From contig NZ_JVNU01000014.1 of NCBI RefSeq assembly GCF_001071995.1, positions 1-51,486 of the forward strand: a DNA stretch of 51,486 bases, read 5' to 3'. This document shows positions 16,790 through 25,328 of the stretch, in pieces. This DNA is from Streptococcus sp. 263_SSPC (GTDB lineage: Bacteria; Bacillota; Bacilli; Lactobacillales; Aerococcaceae). The translations under genes and the position numbers were made by a program. The number at the start of each line of letters is the position of its first letter. Position 1 is the stretch's first letter. The notes beneath the pieces are model-generated. The model saw nothing but the letters and a program-made list of their open reading frames with translations. It ran no database searches and was not told the origin of the DNA.

Positions 16790-17674
16790 ATGAAAAATCG
16801 TAGAAAAAGAGAGAGAAATTTATTTATTCTCGTGTGTCTATTACCTGCACTAATTTTATTCTTTACGTTTTTAATTTACCCAACGATTCAAGTATTCCGC
16901 ATGTCCATGTTCAAATGGGGCGGATTCTCAAACAATCAACAATTTGTTGGACTTGATAACTTTAAAATCTTATGGGCAGACGAAAACTTCTTTAGAACAG
17001 TTCAGAACACAATCTTACTAATCGTAGTGGTAACACTCTTTACGGTAGTATTGGCGGTTCTTTTCGCGGCAATCCTTTCAACAGAAAAGATTCGCGGAAA
17101 CAACTTCTTCAGAATTATTTTCTATATCCCTAACATTTTATCAATCGTAGTTATTGCAGGGATTTTCGCAGCAATTTATGATCCAAAAGCTGGACTTTTA
17201 AATGCGGTATTACCAGAAGCGTGGAATAAGTTATGGCTTGGTGATCAAAGTATTGTTATTTACTCACTTGCATTCGCATTAATTTGGCAAGCGATTGGGT
17301 ACTACATGGTAATGTACATGGCAGGGATGGCGAATATTCCAGCCAGCTTATACGAAGCAGCAGACCTTGACGGGGCTGGTAAAATCGGTAAGTTCTTCAA
17401 CGTTACATTACCGTTAATTTGGAACAGTATTCGTACAACATTAACATTCTTCATTATCAGTACGATTAACTTAAGTTTCTTACTTGTACAAATCTTGACA
17501 GACGGTGGTCCAGACGGATCTACTGAAGTGTTCTTAAGCTACATGTTCAAACAAGCTTATACAAACTCTTCATACGGATACGGTATGGCGATCGGTGTAG
17601 TTATCTTTATATTCTCATTCGGATTATCAGGTATCGTAAGTCATATTACGAAACGCGATATTCTTGAATACTAG
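16790..17674 (+). CDS. Sugar ABC transporter permease (MalF-like), 294 aa
   Basis: An inner-membrane permease with about six helices. The EAA loop that contacts the ATPase is EAADLDGAGKIGKFFNVTLP, near residue 190. The start is ATG 16790, preceded by GAAAGAGGG; an in-frame TTG 18 bp upstream lacks its own site. It pairs with the next permease 11 bp downstream. No ATP-binding subunit is encoded in the operon, so a shared MsmK-type ATPase from elsewhere must energise it, as is usual for such importers in Lactobacillales. Confidence 0.92.
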   Translation: MKNRRKRERNLFILVCLLPALILFFTFLIYPTIQVFRMSMFKWGGFSNNQQFVGLDNFKILWADENFFRTVQNTILLIVVVTLFTVVLAVLFAAILSTEKIRGNNFFRIIFYIPNILSIVVIAGIFAAIYDPKAGLLNAVLPEAWNKLWLGDQSIVIYSLAFALIWQAIGYYMVMYMAGMANIPASLYEAADLDGAGKIGKFFNVTLPLIWNSIRTTLTFFIISTINLSFLLVQILTDGGPDGSTEVFLSYMFKQAYTNSSYGYGMAIGVVIFIFSFGLSGIVSHITKRDILEY

Positions 17675-17685
17675 GAGGGGAGATC

Positions 17686-18564
17686 ATGAAAGGAAAAACT
17701 CGTTCATTCGAAAAGCTATATAAAGCTTTTATATACGTAGCGCTAATTACATTAGCGATTAGTATTATTGTACCAGTGGGCTGGGTCTTCTTAGCTTCTA
17801 TTAAAGAGAATAGAGAGTTCTACGGATCTCCATGGACAATGCCAGAAGGATTCTACATCCAAAACTTTGTGGATGCTTGGAATAAAGCAAAAATGGGTGA
17901 CTACATGTTGAACTCAGTGATTGTTACAGCACTTGCTTTAACAATCTTAGTTGTAGTAGCCATTCCTTCTTCATATGTTTTAGCACGTTATAAATTCCCA
18001 GGAAGTCGTTTCATTAACTCTTTACTAAAAGGTGGATTATTCATCAACGTAAACTATATCGTTGTACCAATCTTCTTAATGTTACTCGACTGGGATAAAG
18101 GACTTAAAGGATTCGGTATTAACGGATTCTTCCTGAACAACATTTTCGTCTTAGCGGTTGTGTATGCAGCGACATCATTACCATTTACGATTTATCTATT
18201 ATCAAACTTCTTCAAGACATTACCAACAACGTTCGAAGAAGCCGCATCTATCGACGGTGCAGGATATTTCACAACAATGATTCGTGTCATGACACCAATG
18301 GCAAGACCAAGTATTATCACAGTAATCTTATTCAACTTCCTTTCATTCTGGAATGAATATATTATCGCTCTTACATTAATGCCAGGTAAAAACCAAACTT
18401 TACCAGTAGGGTTGAAAAACTTAATGCAAGCGCAACGTGGGGCAGCTGAATACGGACAATTATACGCAGGGATGGTATTAGTAATGTTACCAACATTAAT
18501 CCTATACATTCTTGTTCAAAATAAACTAACACAAGGGATGACACTAGGCGGCTCTAAAGAGTAA
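17686..18564 (+). CDS. Sugar ABC transporter permease (MalG-like), 292 aa
   Basis: The second permease of the importer, with about six helices and the EAA loop EEAASIDGAGYFTTMIRVMTP near residue 185. The C-terminus ends QGMTLGGSKE, close to the usual MalG ending QGLTAGAVKG. AGGAGGGGAGATC precedes the ATG. Together with the preceding gene it forms the membrane channel for the disaccharide, which is then phosphorolysed by the enzyme encoded next. Confidence 0.92.
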   Translation: MKGKTRSFEKLYKAFIYVALITLAISIIVPVGWVFLASIKENREFYGSPWTMPEGFYIQNFVDAWNKAKMGDYMLNSVIVTALALTILVVVAIPSSYVLARYKFPGSRFINSLLKGGLFINVNYIVVPIFLMLLDWDKGLKGFGINGFFLNNIFVLAVVYAATSLPFTIYLLSNFFKTLPTTFEEAASIDGAGYFTTMIRVMTPMARPSIITVILFNFLSFWNEYIIALTLMPGKNQTLPVGLKNLMQAQRGAAEYGQLYAGMVLVMLPTLILYILVQNKLTQGMTLGGSKE

Positions 18565-18587
18565 TCGTCATCGCAGGAGGAAAGAAA

Positions 18588-20828
18588 ATGGGTAAAACAA
18601 AAGGGCGTTTAACCCTACCAAGTGAATCGAATTTTCTTGAACAGACTAAAGAATTGCTCGACCGTTGGGGAGCCGATGCAATTCGTGATAGCGATGGAAC
18701 GAAACTCGATGAAGCAACCAAACAATTAGATGCAAAAATCTATACAACATACTTTGTAGCACGTAACCATAATGATTTCATCAAGGATCATATGGAAGAG
18801 TGCCAACAAATCTTCGTCATGTCAAAATTCTGGTTAGCAACAGAAGATACTCTAACAATTCCATTTATGGAAGGGTACTTCGAAGACCAAGTTCAACCAG
18901 ACTATGTACATGATCCAAAAAGATATTGGGAAGTCATCGACCGTACTACTGGAGAAGTAGTTCCGGTTGAGAAATGGACTGTCCATGAAGAAAACAACAC
19001 GATTACGATTGAAGGCACTCGTCCTTTCCATGAGTATACAGTGTCGTTTCTAGTGTATGCGATTTGGGATCCAACTCAAATGTACAACCACATTACGAAT
19101 AACTGGGGCGATGTTCCTCACGATATTCCATTTGATGTACGTGGACCTCATTCAAATCAATTCATGCACTCTTATTTAAAACAATGGTTAAAAGACAATC
19201 CGGATACTGATGTGGTTCGTTTTACAACGTTCTTCTATCATTTCACATTAATTTTCAACAACTTAGGAAAAGAAAAATTTGTGGACTGGTTCGGATATGG
19301 TGCTAGCGTTTCAGTCGCAGCACTTGAAGCTTTTGCCGAGGAAAAAGGCTATCGCTTAAGAGCAGAAGATATTGTGGATGAAGGGTATTATAACTCAACA
19401 TTCCGTACACCAAGTAAAGCGTACTTAGACTATATCGACTTCATTCAAGCATTCGTTGCAAGAGAAGCTAAAAAATTAGTCGATGAAGTACATGATGCTG
19501 GTAAAGAAGCCATGATGTTCTTAGGAGATAACTGGATTGGTACAGAACCATACGGACCATACTTCGAACAAATCGGATTAGATGCAGTCGTGGGTTCTGT
19601 CGGCGGCGGAGCAACACTTCGTATGATTTCAGATATTCCACACGTAAAATATACAGAAGGAAGATTCTTACCTTACTTCTTCCCAGATGTATTCCGTGAA
19701 GGAAATGATCCTACGATTGAAGCCAATAAAAACTGGTTATCTGCAAGACGTGCCATCATGCGTAACCCTGTAGACCGTATCGGATACGGCGGTTATTTAA
19801 GTCTTGCATATAAATTCCCTAAATTTGTCGACTACATTGAACATGTAACAGATGAATTTAGAGAAATCTACGATATCGTTAAACATACAAAACCATATAC
19901 TGGTTTGAAAGTAGCAATCTTAAATGCATGGGGACGTTTAAGAACTTGGCAAGCACACATGGTTGCCCATGAACTTCCATACAAACAAATCTATTCTTAC
20001 CTTGGAATTATGGAAGCCTTAAGTGGTGCGAGTGTGGACGTAAGCTTTATCAGCTTTGACGATATCATTAACGATGGAGTTCCAGAAGGTGTGGATGTCA
20101 TCATCAATGCGGGAGATGCCGGTACTTCATTTAGCGGTGGAGAGGTTTGGAAGAATGAAACATTAATTACACGTATTCGTGAATTCGTGTATAATGGCGG
20201 CGGTTTTGTCGGAGTTGGCGAACCAACAGCCGTTCATCATCAAGGCAGATTCTTCCAACTTGGAGATATTTTGGGTGTTGAAAGAGAAATGGGATATAGC
20301 CTTTCAACAGATAAATACTTTACTAAAGAATTGAAAGAGCACTTCATCATCGAAGATATTGAAGATGTTCATAAAATCGACTTTGGGGAAAATATTAAAA
20401 ACGTGTATGGCTTAACGAGTGCGACAGAAGTACTTGAATTTAGCAATCCGAAAGTGAGCGCAGGTGGCGTTGAAGAAGGAATCGTTCTTCCAGCCAATGC
20501 CGAAGGAAAAGAATTTGGGGAAATTCACCTTGCAGCGAACCCTTACGGAAAAGGTCGTGGGGTTTATATCTCAGGACTTCCATACACACCAGAAAATACA
20601 AGATTATTAATGCGTGCGTTATTCTACGCAGCGAATAAAGAAAGTGAATTAACGAAATGGTATGCAAGCAATCCACTAGTGGAAGTACATGCTTATCCTG
20701 AAAAAGGAGTGTATGCGATCGTGAACAATACTAACGAAGCGCAAACAACTCTTGTATACGATGGTGAAGGTGTATCAAGAACTGTGGAACTTGTGCCAAG
20801 CGAAATTAGATGGGAGAAGATATCATGA
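18588..20828 (+). CDS. lnpA: 1,3-beta-galactosyl-N-acetylhexosamine phosphorylase (GH112), 746 aa
   Basis: A cytosolic phosphorylase that splits galacto-N-biose or lacto-N-biose I into galactose 1-phosphate and N-acetylhexosamine. Its length is close to the roughly 750 aa of bifidobacterial enzymes. The start KGRLTLPSESNFLEQTKELL and the segment MFLGDNWIGTEPYGPYF are family-typical. Asp314 in that segment falls at the position of the general acid of characterised GH112 enzymes (Asp313 in B. longum). Within GH112, galactosyl-rhamnose phosphorylases also exist, so substrate choice is inferred. No galK, galT or nahK homologue lies nearby, so downstream metabolism must be encoded elsewhere. AGGAGG precedes the ATG. 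Confidence 0.9.
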   Translation: MGKTKGRLTLPSESNFLEQTKELLDRWGADAIRDSDGTKLDEATKQLDAKIYTTYFVARNHNDFIKDHMEECQQIFVMSKFWLATEDTLTIPFMEGYFEDQVQPDYVHDPKRYWEVIDRTTGEVVPVEKWTVHEENNTITIEGTRPFHEYTVSFLVYAIWDPTQMYNHITNNWGDVPHDIPFDVRGPHSNQFMHSYLKQWLKDNPDTDVVRFTTFFYHFTLIFNNLGKEKFVDWFGYGASVSVAALEAFAEEKGYRLRAEDIVDEGYYNSTFRTPSKAYLDYIDFIQAFVAREAKKLVDEVHDAGKEAMMFLGDNWIGTEPYGPYFEQIGLDAVVGSVGGGATLRMISDIPHVKYTEGRFLPYFFPDVFREGNDPTIEANKNWLSARRAIMRNPVDRIGYGGYLSLAYKFPKFVDYIEHVTDEFREIYDIVKHTKPYTGLKVAILNAWGRLRTWQAHMVAHELPYKQIYSYLGIMEALSGASVDVSFISFDDIINDGVPEGVDVIINAGDAGTSFSGGEVWKNETLITRIREFVYNGGGFVGVGEPTAVHHQGRFFQLGDILGVEREMGYSLSTDKYFTKELKEHFIIEDIEDVHKIDFGENIKNVYGLTSATEVLEFSNPKVSAGGVEEGIVLPANAEGKEFGEIHLAANPYGKGRGVYISGLPYTPENTRLLMRALFYAANKESELTKWYASNPLVEVHAYPEKGVYAIVNNTNEAQTTLVYDGEGVSRTVELVPSEIRWEKIS

Positions 20829-21007
20829 ATCCTAAAGTGAAAATTTTAATCCGCGTCGTATTGATGTTGGTATTCTTATATGTAGTTATTTTAGGGCATC
20901 AGATGATTGGAAAAGAAGGCGTTGCAACAATGCTTGTTGGCTTAGCTGGACTACTTCTCTTGCTATGGGATTACAATCGTCCGTACTCTAAATCGATGAA
21001 GCGTTAA
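20825..21007 (+). CDS. Small two-helix membrane protein (DUF6903-like), 60 aa
   Basis: The start ATG 20825 overlaps the end of the phosphorylase gene by 4 bp, with GGGAGA ahead; an in-frame upstream ATG at 20810 is less well placed. Two hydrophobic helices (LIRVVLMLVFLYVVILGHQ and TMLVGLAGLLLLLWDY) are joined by a short polar loop, and the tail NRPYSKSMKR is basic. It resembles DUF6903 proteins, which I recall as companions of GH112 operons. Function unknown; position suggests a part in the transporter or its assembly. Confidence 0.7.
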   Translation: MNPKVKILIRVVLMLVFLYVVILGHQMIGKEGVATMLVGLAGLLLLLWDYNRPYSKSMKR

Positions 21008-21019
21008 TAAAACTTAACT

Positions 21020-21062
21020 AGGAACAGGGGCTTGTTTATCAACAAGCCCCTGTTCCTGTTTG
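21020..21062 (+). terminator. Strong intrinsic terminator after the GH112 operon
   Basis: A perfect 17-bp stem (21020-21036 with 21041-21057; AGGAACAGGGGCTTGTT and its complement) around TATC, followed by GTTT. Confidence 0.9.
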
Positions 21063-21105
21063 CGTGGGCACAATATTTAAAATATAAATAATGCAAACCA
21101 AAGGT

Positions 21106-21300
21106 TTGTGATTACTGCGAAGATTTGTGAGTTCGTTTTATAGTAGCTGTAATGAGGGATCGGCTCGAGCCAAGGTCTCTCGCCTTCAAAGTTCAAAACA
21201 GGAGTAAGGAATAAATTCCTAACTCCTGTTAATTCACCTTTGATCCTTTTCCCATTACTGCTACTATAAGAACCCGACAAATCTTCTTCGTAATCACAGT
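21106..21300 (+). repeat. Dispersed palindromic element, copy B (195 bp)
   Basis: Left-arm pieces TTGTGATTAC, GAAGATTTGT, TTATAGTAGC and TAATGAGGG pair with the right arm 21250-21300 (CCCATTACTGCTACTATAA, ACAAATCTTC, GTAATCACAG). Enclosed are CGGCTCGAGCC, the shared GGTCTCTCGCCTTCAAAG, the inner hairpin AACAGGAGT/ACTCCTGTT over AGGAAT/ATTCCT with one A-A mismatch, and AATTCACCTTTGAT. It starts 44 bp past the preceding terminator stem. Confidence 0.85.
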
Positions 21301-21430
21301 GCTTTTAAATATTGTGTTATGCAAAGAAAAGGGAGAGGAGAAATTGGTGAAATTTCTTATAGGAATTTGGTTTATTAAAAGATGAAAATATCGTATAATA
21401 GAAAAGAAATTGAAAGGAATGGGGGATAAT

Positions 21431-22078
21431 ATGAAAGGATTGTTTATCACGATGGAAGGTCCTGATGGCGCTGGGAAAACAACTGTCATCAACCAACTGA
21501 TTCCTTTGTTACAAAAACACGCGCTCGTGGATATTGTTTCAACAAGAGAACCTGGTGGAAGCCGCATCGCTGAAGATATTCGTAAAGTCATTCTGGATGT
21601 GAACAATACAGAAATGGATGAGAGAACAGAAGCGATTTTATATGCAGCGGGTCGTCGCCAGCATTTAAAAGATCGTATCTTACCAAACTTAGAAAAAGGG
21701 AATATTGTTTTTTGTGATCGTTTTGTCGATAGCTCGTTGGTGTATCAAGGAGTGGCTCGTGGGATTGGGGTAGAAGAAGTTGCACAGTTAAACCATTTTG
21801 CAACGGATGGCCTAGAACCAAGCACGACGCTTTACTTAGATGTGCCGGCTGAAGTTGGATTGGAACGTATTCATAAGGCAAGAGGGAACCGTCAGTTTGA
21901 CCGTTTAGACCAAGAAGGCTTAAGTTTCCATACGATGGTTCGCAATGGATATTTAGAATTAGTAGAAAAATATCCAGAGAGAATTGTATCGATTGATGCG
22001 ACAAAATCCATTGAAGAAGTCGTGGAAGAATGCTTCCGCGTTTTAGTGGAACGTTACCCAAAATATTTTACAAAATAG
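21431..22078 (+). CDS. tmk: Thymidylate kinase, 215 aa
   Basis: Phosphorylates dTMP to dTDP for DNA synthesis. The P-loop GPDGAGKTT is at the N-terminus, followed by TREPGGSRIAEDIRKVIL, the DR(F/Y) motif CDRFVDSSLVYQG, and the LID region RGNRQFDRLDQEG. The start is ATG 21431 with GGGGG at 21421-21425; an upstream in-frame TTG at 21410 overlaps no ribosome-binding site. It opens the conserved tmk-darA-holB-yabA cluster. Confidence 0.95.
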   Translation: MKGLFITMEGPDGAGKTTVINQLIPLLQKHALVDIVSTREPGGSRIAEDIRKVILDVNNTEMDERTEAILYAAGRRQHLKDRILPNLEKGNIVFCDRFVDSSLVYQGVARGIGVEEVAQLNHFATDGLEPSTTLYLDVPAEVGLERIHKARGNRQFDRLDQEGLSFHTMVRNGYLELVEKYPERIVSIDATKSIEEVVEECFRVLVERYPKYFTK

Positions 22079-22090
22079 GAGAATGAAATC

Positions 22091-22420
22091 ATGAAATTAT
22101 TAATTGCGATTGTACAAGATAAAGATGCACATTTATTAGGAGATGAGTTTGCACAAGCAAATATCCGCGCAACTCGTTTATCAACAACAGGTGGATTTTT
22201 ACGCGCAGGAAACACTACTTTCATCATCGGGATTGAAGAAGAACGTGTAGAAGAAGCGTTAGATATCATTAAAGAAAATTGCCAATCACGCGAACAAATG
22301 ACTGTGCCACCAGTGCATATCGACAGCATGCTTGATAGCGCGCTAACAACTCCAGTTCCAGTTCGTGTAGGTGGAGCTACAGTATTCGTATTACCTGTAG
22401 ACTCATTCTTCCGTTTCTAA
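22091..22420 (+). CDS. darA: Cyclic-di-AMP receptor DarA (PII-like, YaaQ/PstA), 109 aa
   Basis: A small trimeric PII-like signalling protein that binds c-di-AMP. The sequence is close to full family consensus: MKLLIAIVQDKDAHLLGDEF, then RATRLSTTGGFLRAGNTTF in the nucleotide-binding region, and FVLPVDSFFRF at the C-terminus. The downstream partner of the signal is unknown. It lies 12 bp after tmk and 1 bp before holB, the conserved arrangement in Firmicutes. Confidence 0.95.
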   Translation: MKLLIAIVQDKDAHLLGDEFAQANIRATRLSTTGGFLRAGNTTFIIGIEEERVEEALDIIKENCQSREQMTVPPVHIDSMLDSALTTPVPVRVGGATVFVLPVDSFFRF

Positions 22421-22421
22421 G

Positions 22422-23381
22422 ATGGAAAAGATGCAAGAAGCATTTATTCGTGCCGTCGATAACGGCCAGCTGAGCCATGCCTATTTGTTTGAAGGAGCAA
22501 AGGGAATTGGAAAAGCGGAGATGGCCAAGGAAATCGCAAAGATGCTGAACTGCACGAAGCGAACAAAAGGCGAGCCTGCATGCGGCGAGTGTGAACACTG
22601 CACAAGAATTGACCATGGGAACTTCCCTGATTTTATCGTGGTAGAACCTGAAGGCACAACGGTAAAGGTGGACCAAATTCGTACACTGAAATCGCAGTTA
22701 ACGAAAACAGCGATGGAGTCGAGTGCGATTGTGTGTGTGATTCATGCAGTCGATACGTTGACACAAGGCGCTGCGAATAGCTTATTGAAGTTTCTAGAAG
22801 AACCGACAGGAAATATCCATTTCATTCTTCTAACAGAGCAACTTAGCAAGGTTCTGATTACGATTCAATCGCGTTGTCAGATTATTCGATTCCAATCAGA
22901 TGCAGTAGAAAATATTGTTTCCATGCTGAAAGAACGAGGGGTTCCAAACGCAACGGCGCAATTATTATCTCAACTGACGAGTAATATTGATCAAGCAATA
23001 GAGATGCTCGAGAGTGAAAGCTTTGGACAGCTTCGTCAAGAAAGCTGGAATTGGTTTGTCCGTGTATTTACGAATCGCGCGATGGCCTTTGTAACGATTC
23101 AGTCCCAAGTGATGCCACTCTTAGCTACAAAAGTGGATAGTGAGCTGTTTTTAACACTATTACAAATTTATATCCGTGATGCTTTGCTGGTTTCTCGAGG
23201 AGTCGAAGGAGCCGTTATTCAAAGCGATAAACTTGCTACGATGAAGAGTTTTGCAAATCATCTTACCGTGAGTGAATGGATTAAAGAACATGAAAAAATG
23301 ACCAACGCCATTGCCAAAGTAAGTGCCAACGTTGGAGTTCAAGCAGTATTAGAACAATGGGTGTTAAAAATCCCAAAATAA
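22422..23381 (+). CDS. holB: DNA polymerase III subunit delta', 319 aa
   Basis: Part of the clamp-loader complex that loads the sliding clamp. The AAA+ domain begins LSHAYLFEGAKGIGKAEMAK, with a modified P-loop, then a Cys cluster (CTKRTKGEPACGECEHC) that binds zinc, LLKFLEEPTGNIHFIL and the arginine-finger motif IQSRCQIIRF. The ATG comes one base after the darA stop and has no clear ribosome-binding site of its own, so it probably depends on translational coupling. The tail QWVLKIPK is followed 16 bp later by yabA. Confidence 0.93.
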   Translation: MEKMQEAFIRAVDNGQLSHAYLFEGAKGIGKAEMAKEIAKMLNCTKRTKGEPACGECEHCTRIDHGNFPDFIVVEPEGTTVKVDQIRTLKSQLTKTAMESSAIVCVIHAVDTLTQGAANSLLKFLEEPTGNIHFILLTEQLSKVLITIQSRCQIIRFQSDAVENIVSMLKERGVPNATAQLLSQLTSNIDQAIEMLESESFGQLRQESWNWFVRVFTNRAMAFVTIQSQVMPLLATKVDSELFLTLLQIYIRDALLVSRGVEGAVIQSDKLATMKSFANHLTVSEWIKEHEKMTNAIAKVSANVGVQAVLEQWVLKIPK

Positions 23382-23397
23382 GATAGGAGGTGCGTGA

Positions 23398-23739
23398 ATG
23401 CCAAACAGACAATTGTATGATCGAATCGAACGGTTAACAAAACAAACTTTGTTGCAACTACATGAGCTCGAACAGATTTCTGAAGAGTTGCAAAAAGTCA
23501 TCGAAGAGAATCATAATTTAACGATGGAAAATCGTCACTTGAAAGATCGTTTAGACGAGTTAGAGCGAAACACGCACACGAAGAAAGTGGCTAAAAAGAA
23601 AAAAAGAAGCCAATCGATTATCAACTTAGAAAATATCTACGACCAAGGATTCCATATTTGTAATTTATATTATGGAAAACGTAGAGAAAACGATGAAAGT
23701 TGTATGTTTTGTACAGAAATCTTGTATAGCGAAGATTAA
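23398..23739 (+). CDS. yabA: Replication initiation control protein YabA, 113 aa
   Basis: YabA restrains DnaA by bridging it to the sliding clamp. The N-terminal 60 residues form the coiled coil (QTLLQLHELEQISEELQKVI), followed by a basic linker KKVAKKKKRSQ and the C-terminal zinc motif H-x-C (FHICNLYYG) with CMFC. AGGAGGT lies 7 bp ahead of the ATG. In most relatives ricT (yaaT) separates holB from yabA; here they are only 16 bp apart, so ricT is not at this locus. Confidence 0.93.
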   Translation: MPNRQLYDRIERLTKQTLLQLHELEQISEELQKVIEENHNLTMENRHLKDRLDELERNTHTKKVAKKKKRSQSIINLENIYDQGFHICNLYYGKRRENDESCMFCTEILYSED

Positions 23740-23786
23740 CGCGTAAAAAAAGCAAGATTGTCATATAAAAAGCCAATAAAGTACTA

Positions 23787-23816
23787 AAAAGAGCCTGTCC
23801 ATGGACGGGCTCTTTT
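23787..23816 (+). terminator. Intrinsic terminator after yabA
   Basis: AAAAGAGCCTGTCC (23787-23800) pairs with GGACGGGCTCTTTT (23803-23816) with one T-G pair and a 2-nt loop. A TATAAT (23819-23824) directly after it may be the -10 of the sulfatase promoter, but no good -35 is seen. Confidence 0.8.
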
Positions 23817-23863
23817 GTTATAATAAAAGATGAAATCGTTTTATCTTTTTTGGGGGAAACAGT

Positions 23864-25327
23864 ATGAATCAAAAACAATCTAAACCAAACGTCATCCTAA
23901 TCGTAGTGGACCAAATGCGTGCAGATGCATTGTCGATTAACCGCAGTGATGACTTAGTGGTGACACCAACGCTGGATATGATGGCCAGCATGGGATATAA
24001 CTTTGAAAATGCCTACTCACCAGTCCCGAGCTGTGTACCAGCAAGAGCCGCGCTTTTAACAGGGATGGACCAAGAGAAGTCAGGAAGAGTGGGATACGAA
24101 GATGAAGTGCCTTGGAACTACACGAATACACTGCCTCAAACCTTCAAGGATTTAGGCTATCAAACAGAATGTATCGGGAAAATGCATGTGTATCCAAGCC
24201 GTAAGCGCATGGGATTTGACCATGTTCTCTTGCACGATGGCTACTTGCATGTCGACCGCAAATACAATAAAGCATACGGAGAAACGTTTGAACATTCGAG
24301 CGATTACTTGGATTGGATTAAACAAGAACTCGGAAGTGATGCAGATATTATCGATGATGGGGCAAACTGTAATTCATGGGATGTCCGTCCATTTGAACTG
24401 CCTGAAAAATACCACCCAACCAACTGGATTGTGAGCGAAAGTATTCGTTTCTTGAAGAGACGTGATCCAAGTGTTCCGTTCTTCTTGAAGATGTCGTTTG
24501 AAAAACCGCATGCACCGCTCAATCCACCGAAGTATTTCTATGACTTATACATGGATAAATTAGGGGACGTATCGGATTTGCATATTGGAAACTGGGAAGA
24601 ACTCGAAGAGAAGATTCCAAGTCTTTATGCCAAACGTGGCAAGATTCCAGCGGACGCGCAAAAGAGAATGTTGGCAGCGTACTACGGTTTAATCACGCAT
24701 ATCGATAATCAATTAAGTCGCTTCTTAACGGCCGTTGAGGAGTTTGATTTGCTCGAAAATACGATTTTCTGGTTCGTGAGTGACCACGGGGATCAACTCG
24801 GGGAACATTATTTATTCCGCAAAGGCTATCCTTACCAAGGTAGCATTAAGATTCCAGCGTTTATCTTCGACCCAGGTAACTTGATTGCGGGTACGAAGAA
24901 GAGCGTCACACAACTCGTGAAGATTCAAGACGTTTTCCCTTCGCTTGTAGAGCTTGCGACCGGTGAAAAAGTTGAAACAGACGGTAAGAGCGTTCGTCAA
25001 TTATTATTCGGCGAATTTGCAGGTTGGCGAAACGAATTCCACGGCGAACATAGCCTAGGTGAGGATTCGAGCCAATATATTTTAACAGATGAATGGAAAT
25101 TTATTTGGTTCCCTGTCAAAGACGAGTATCAACTCTTCCATATGACAGAGGATCCAGAGGAAAAATGCAATTTAATTGCTGAGACGAAGTATACTTCTCT
25201 TGTGAACGAGTTCAAAGCGAAACTTGCTCGCATTTTACAAGACAGAGAAGAGGGCTTTGTGAGAGACGGGCAACTTTGCCAAGTACCATTAGAACGCATC
25301 GTTGCCACTCTAAAGAGAGGTCGATAG
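23864..25327 (+). CDS. Type I sulfatase, 487 aa
   Basis: A sulfatase of the alkaline-phosphatase superfamily. The N-terminus PNVILIVVDQMRADALS holds the first metal Asp (Asp16), and SCVPARAALLTG contains the C-x-P-x-R signature, in which Cys57 would become formylglycine. FWFVSDHGDQLGEH gives the second metal-binding pair. There is no signal peptide, so it acts in the cytosol on imported sulfated sugars. The maturing enzyme is encoded one base downstream. Candidate substrates are sulfated N-acetylglucosamine or galactose of mucin or glycosaminoglycan; the sequence does not decide. Confidence 0.9.
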   Translation: MNQKQSKPNVILIVVDQMRADALSINRSDDLVVTPTLDMMASMGYNFENAYSPVPSCVPARAALLTGMDQEKSGRVGYEDEVPWNYTNTLPQTFKDLGYQTECIGKMHVYPSRKRMGFDHVLLHDGYLHVDRKYNKAYGETFEHSSDYLDWIKQELGSDADIIDDGANCNSWDVRPFELPEKYHPTNWIVSESIRFLKRRDPSVPFFLKMSFEKPHAPLNPPKYFYDLYMDKLGDVSDLHIGNWEELEEKIPSLYAKRGKIPADAQKRMLAAYYGLITHIDNQLSRFLTAVEEFDLLENTIFWFVSDHGDQLGEHYLFRKGYPYQGSIKIPAFIFDPGNLIAGTKKSVTQLVKIQDVFPSLVELATGEKVETDGKSVRQLLFGEFAGWRNEFHGEHSLGEDSSQYILTDEWKFIWFPVKDEYQLFHMTEDPEEKCNLIAETKYTSLVNEFKAKLARILQDREEGFVRDGQLCQVPLERIVATLKRGR

Positions 25328-25328
25328 T

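Larger units (their letters stand above)
21008..21430. other. Gene-free interval: terminator, palindromic element B, tmk promoter
   Basis: No protein gene is supported here. The GH112 terminator is at 21020-21062, element B at 21106-21300. A TATAAT at 21394-21399 with a weak TTTATT (21371-21376) 17 bp upstream is the likely tmk promoter. Confidence 0.6.
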
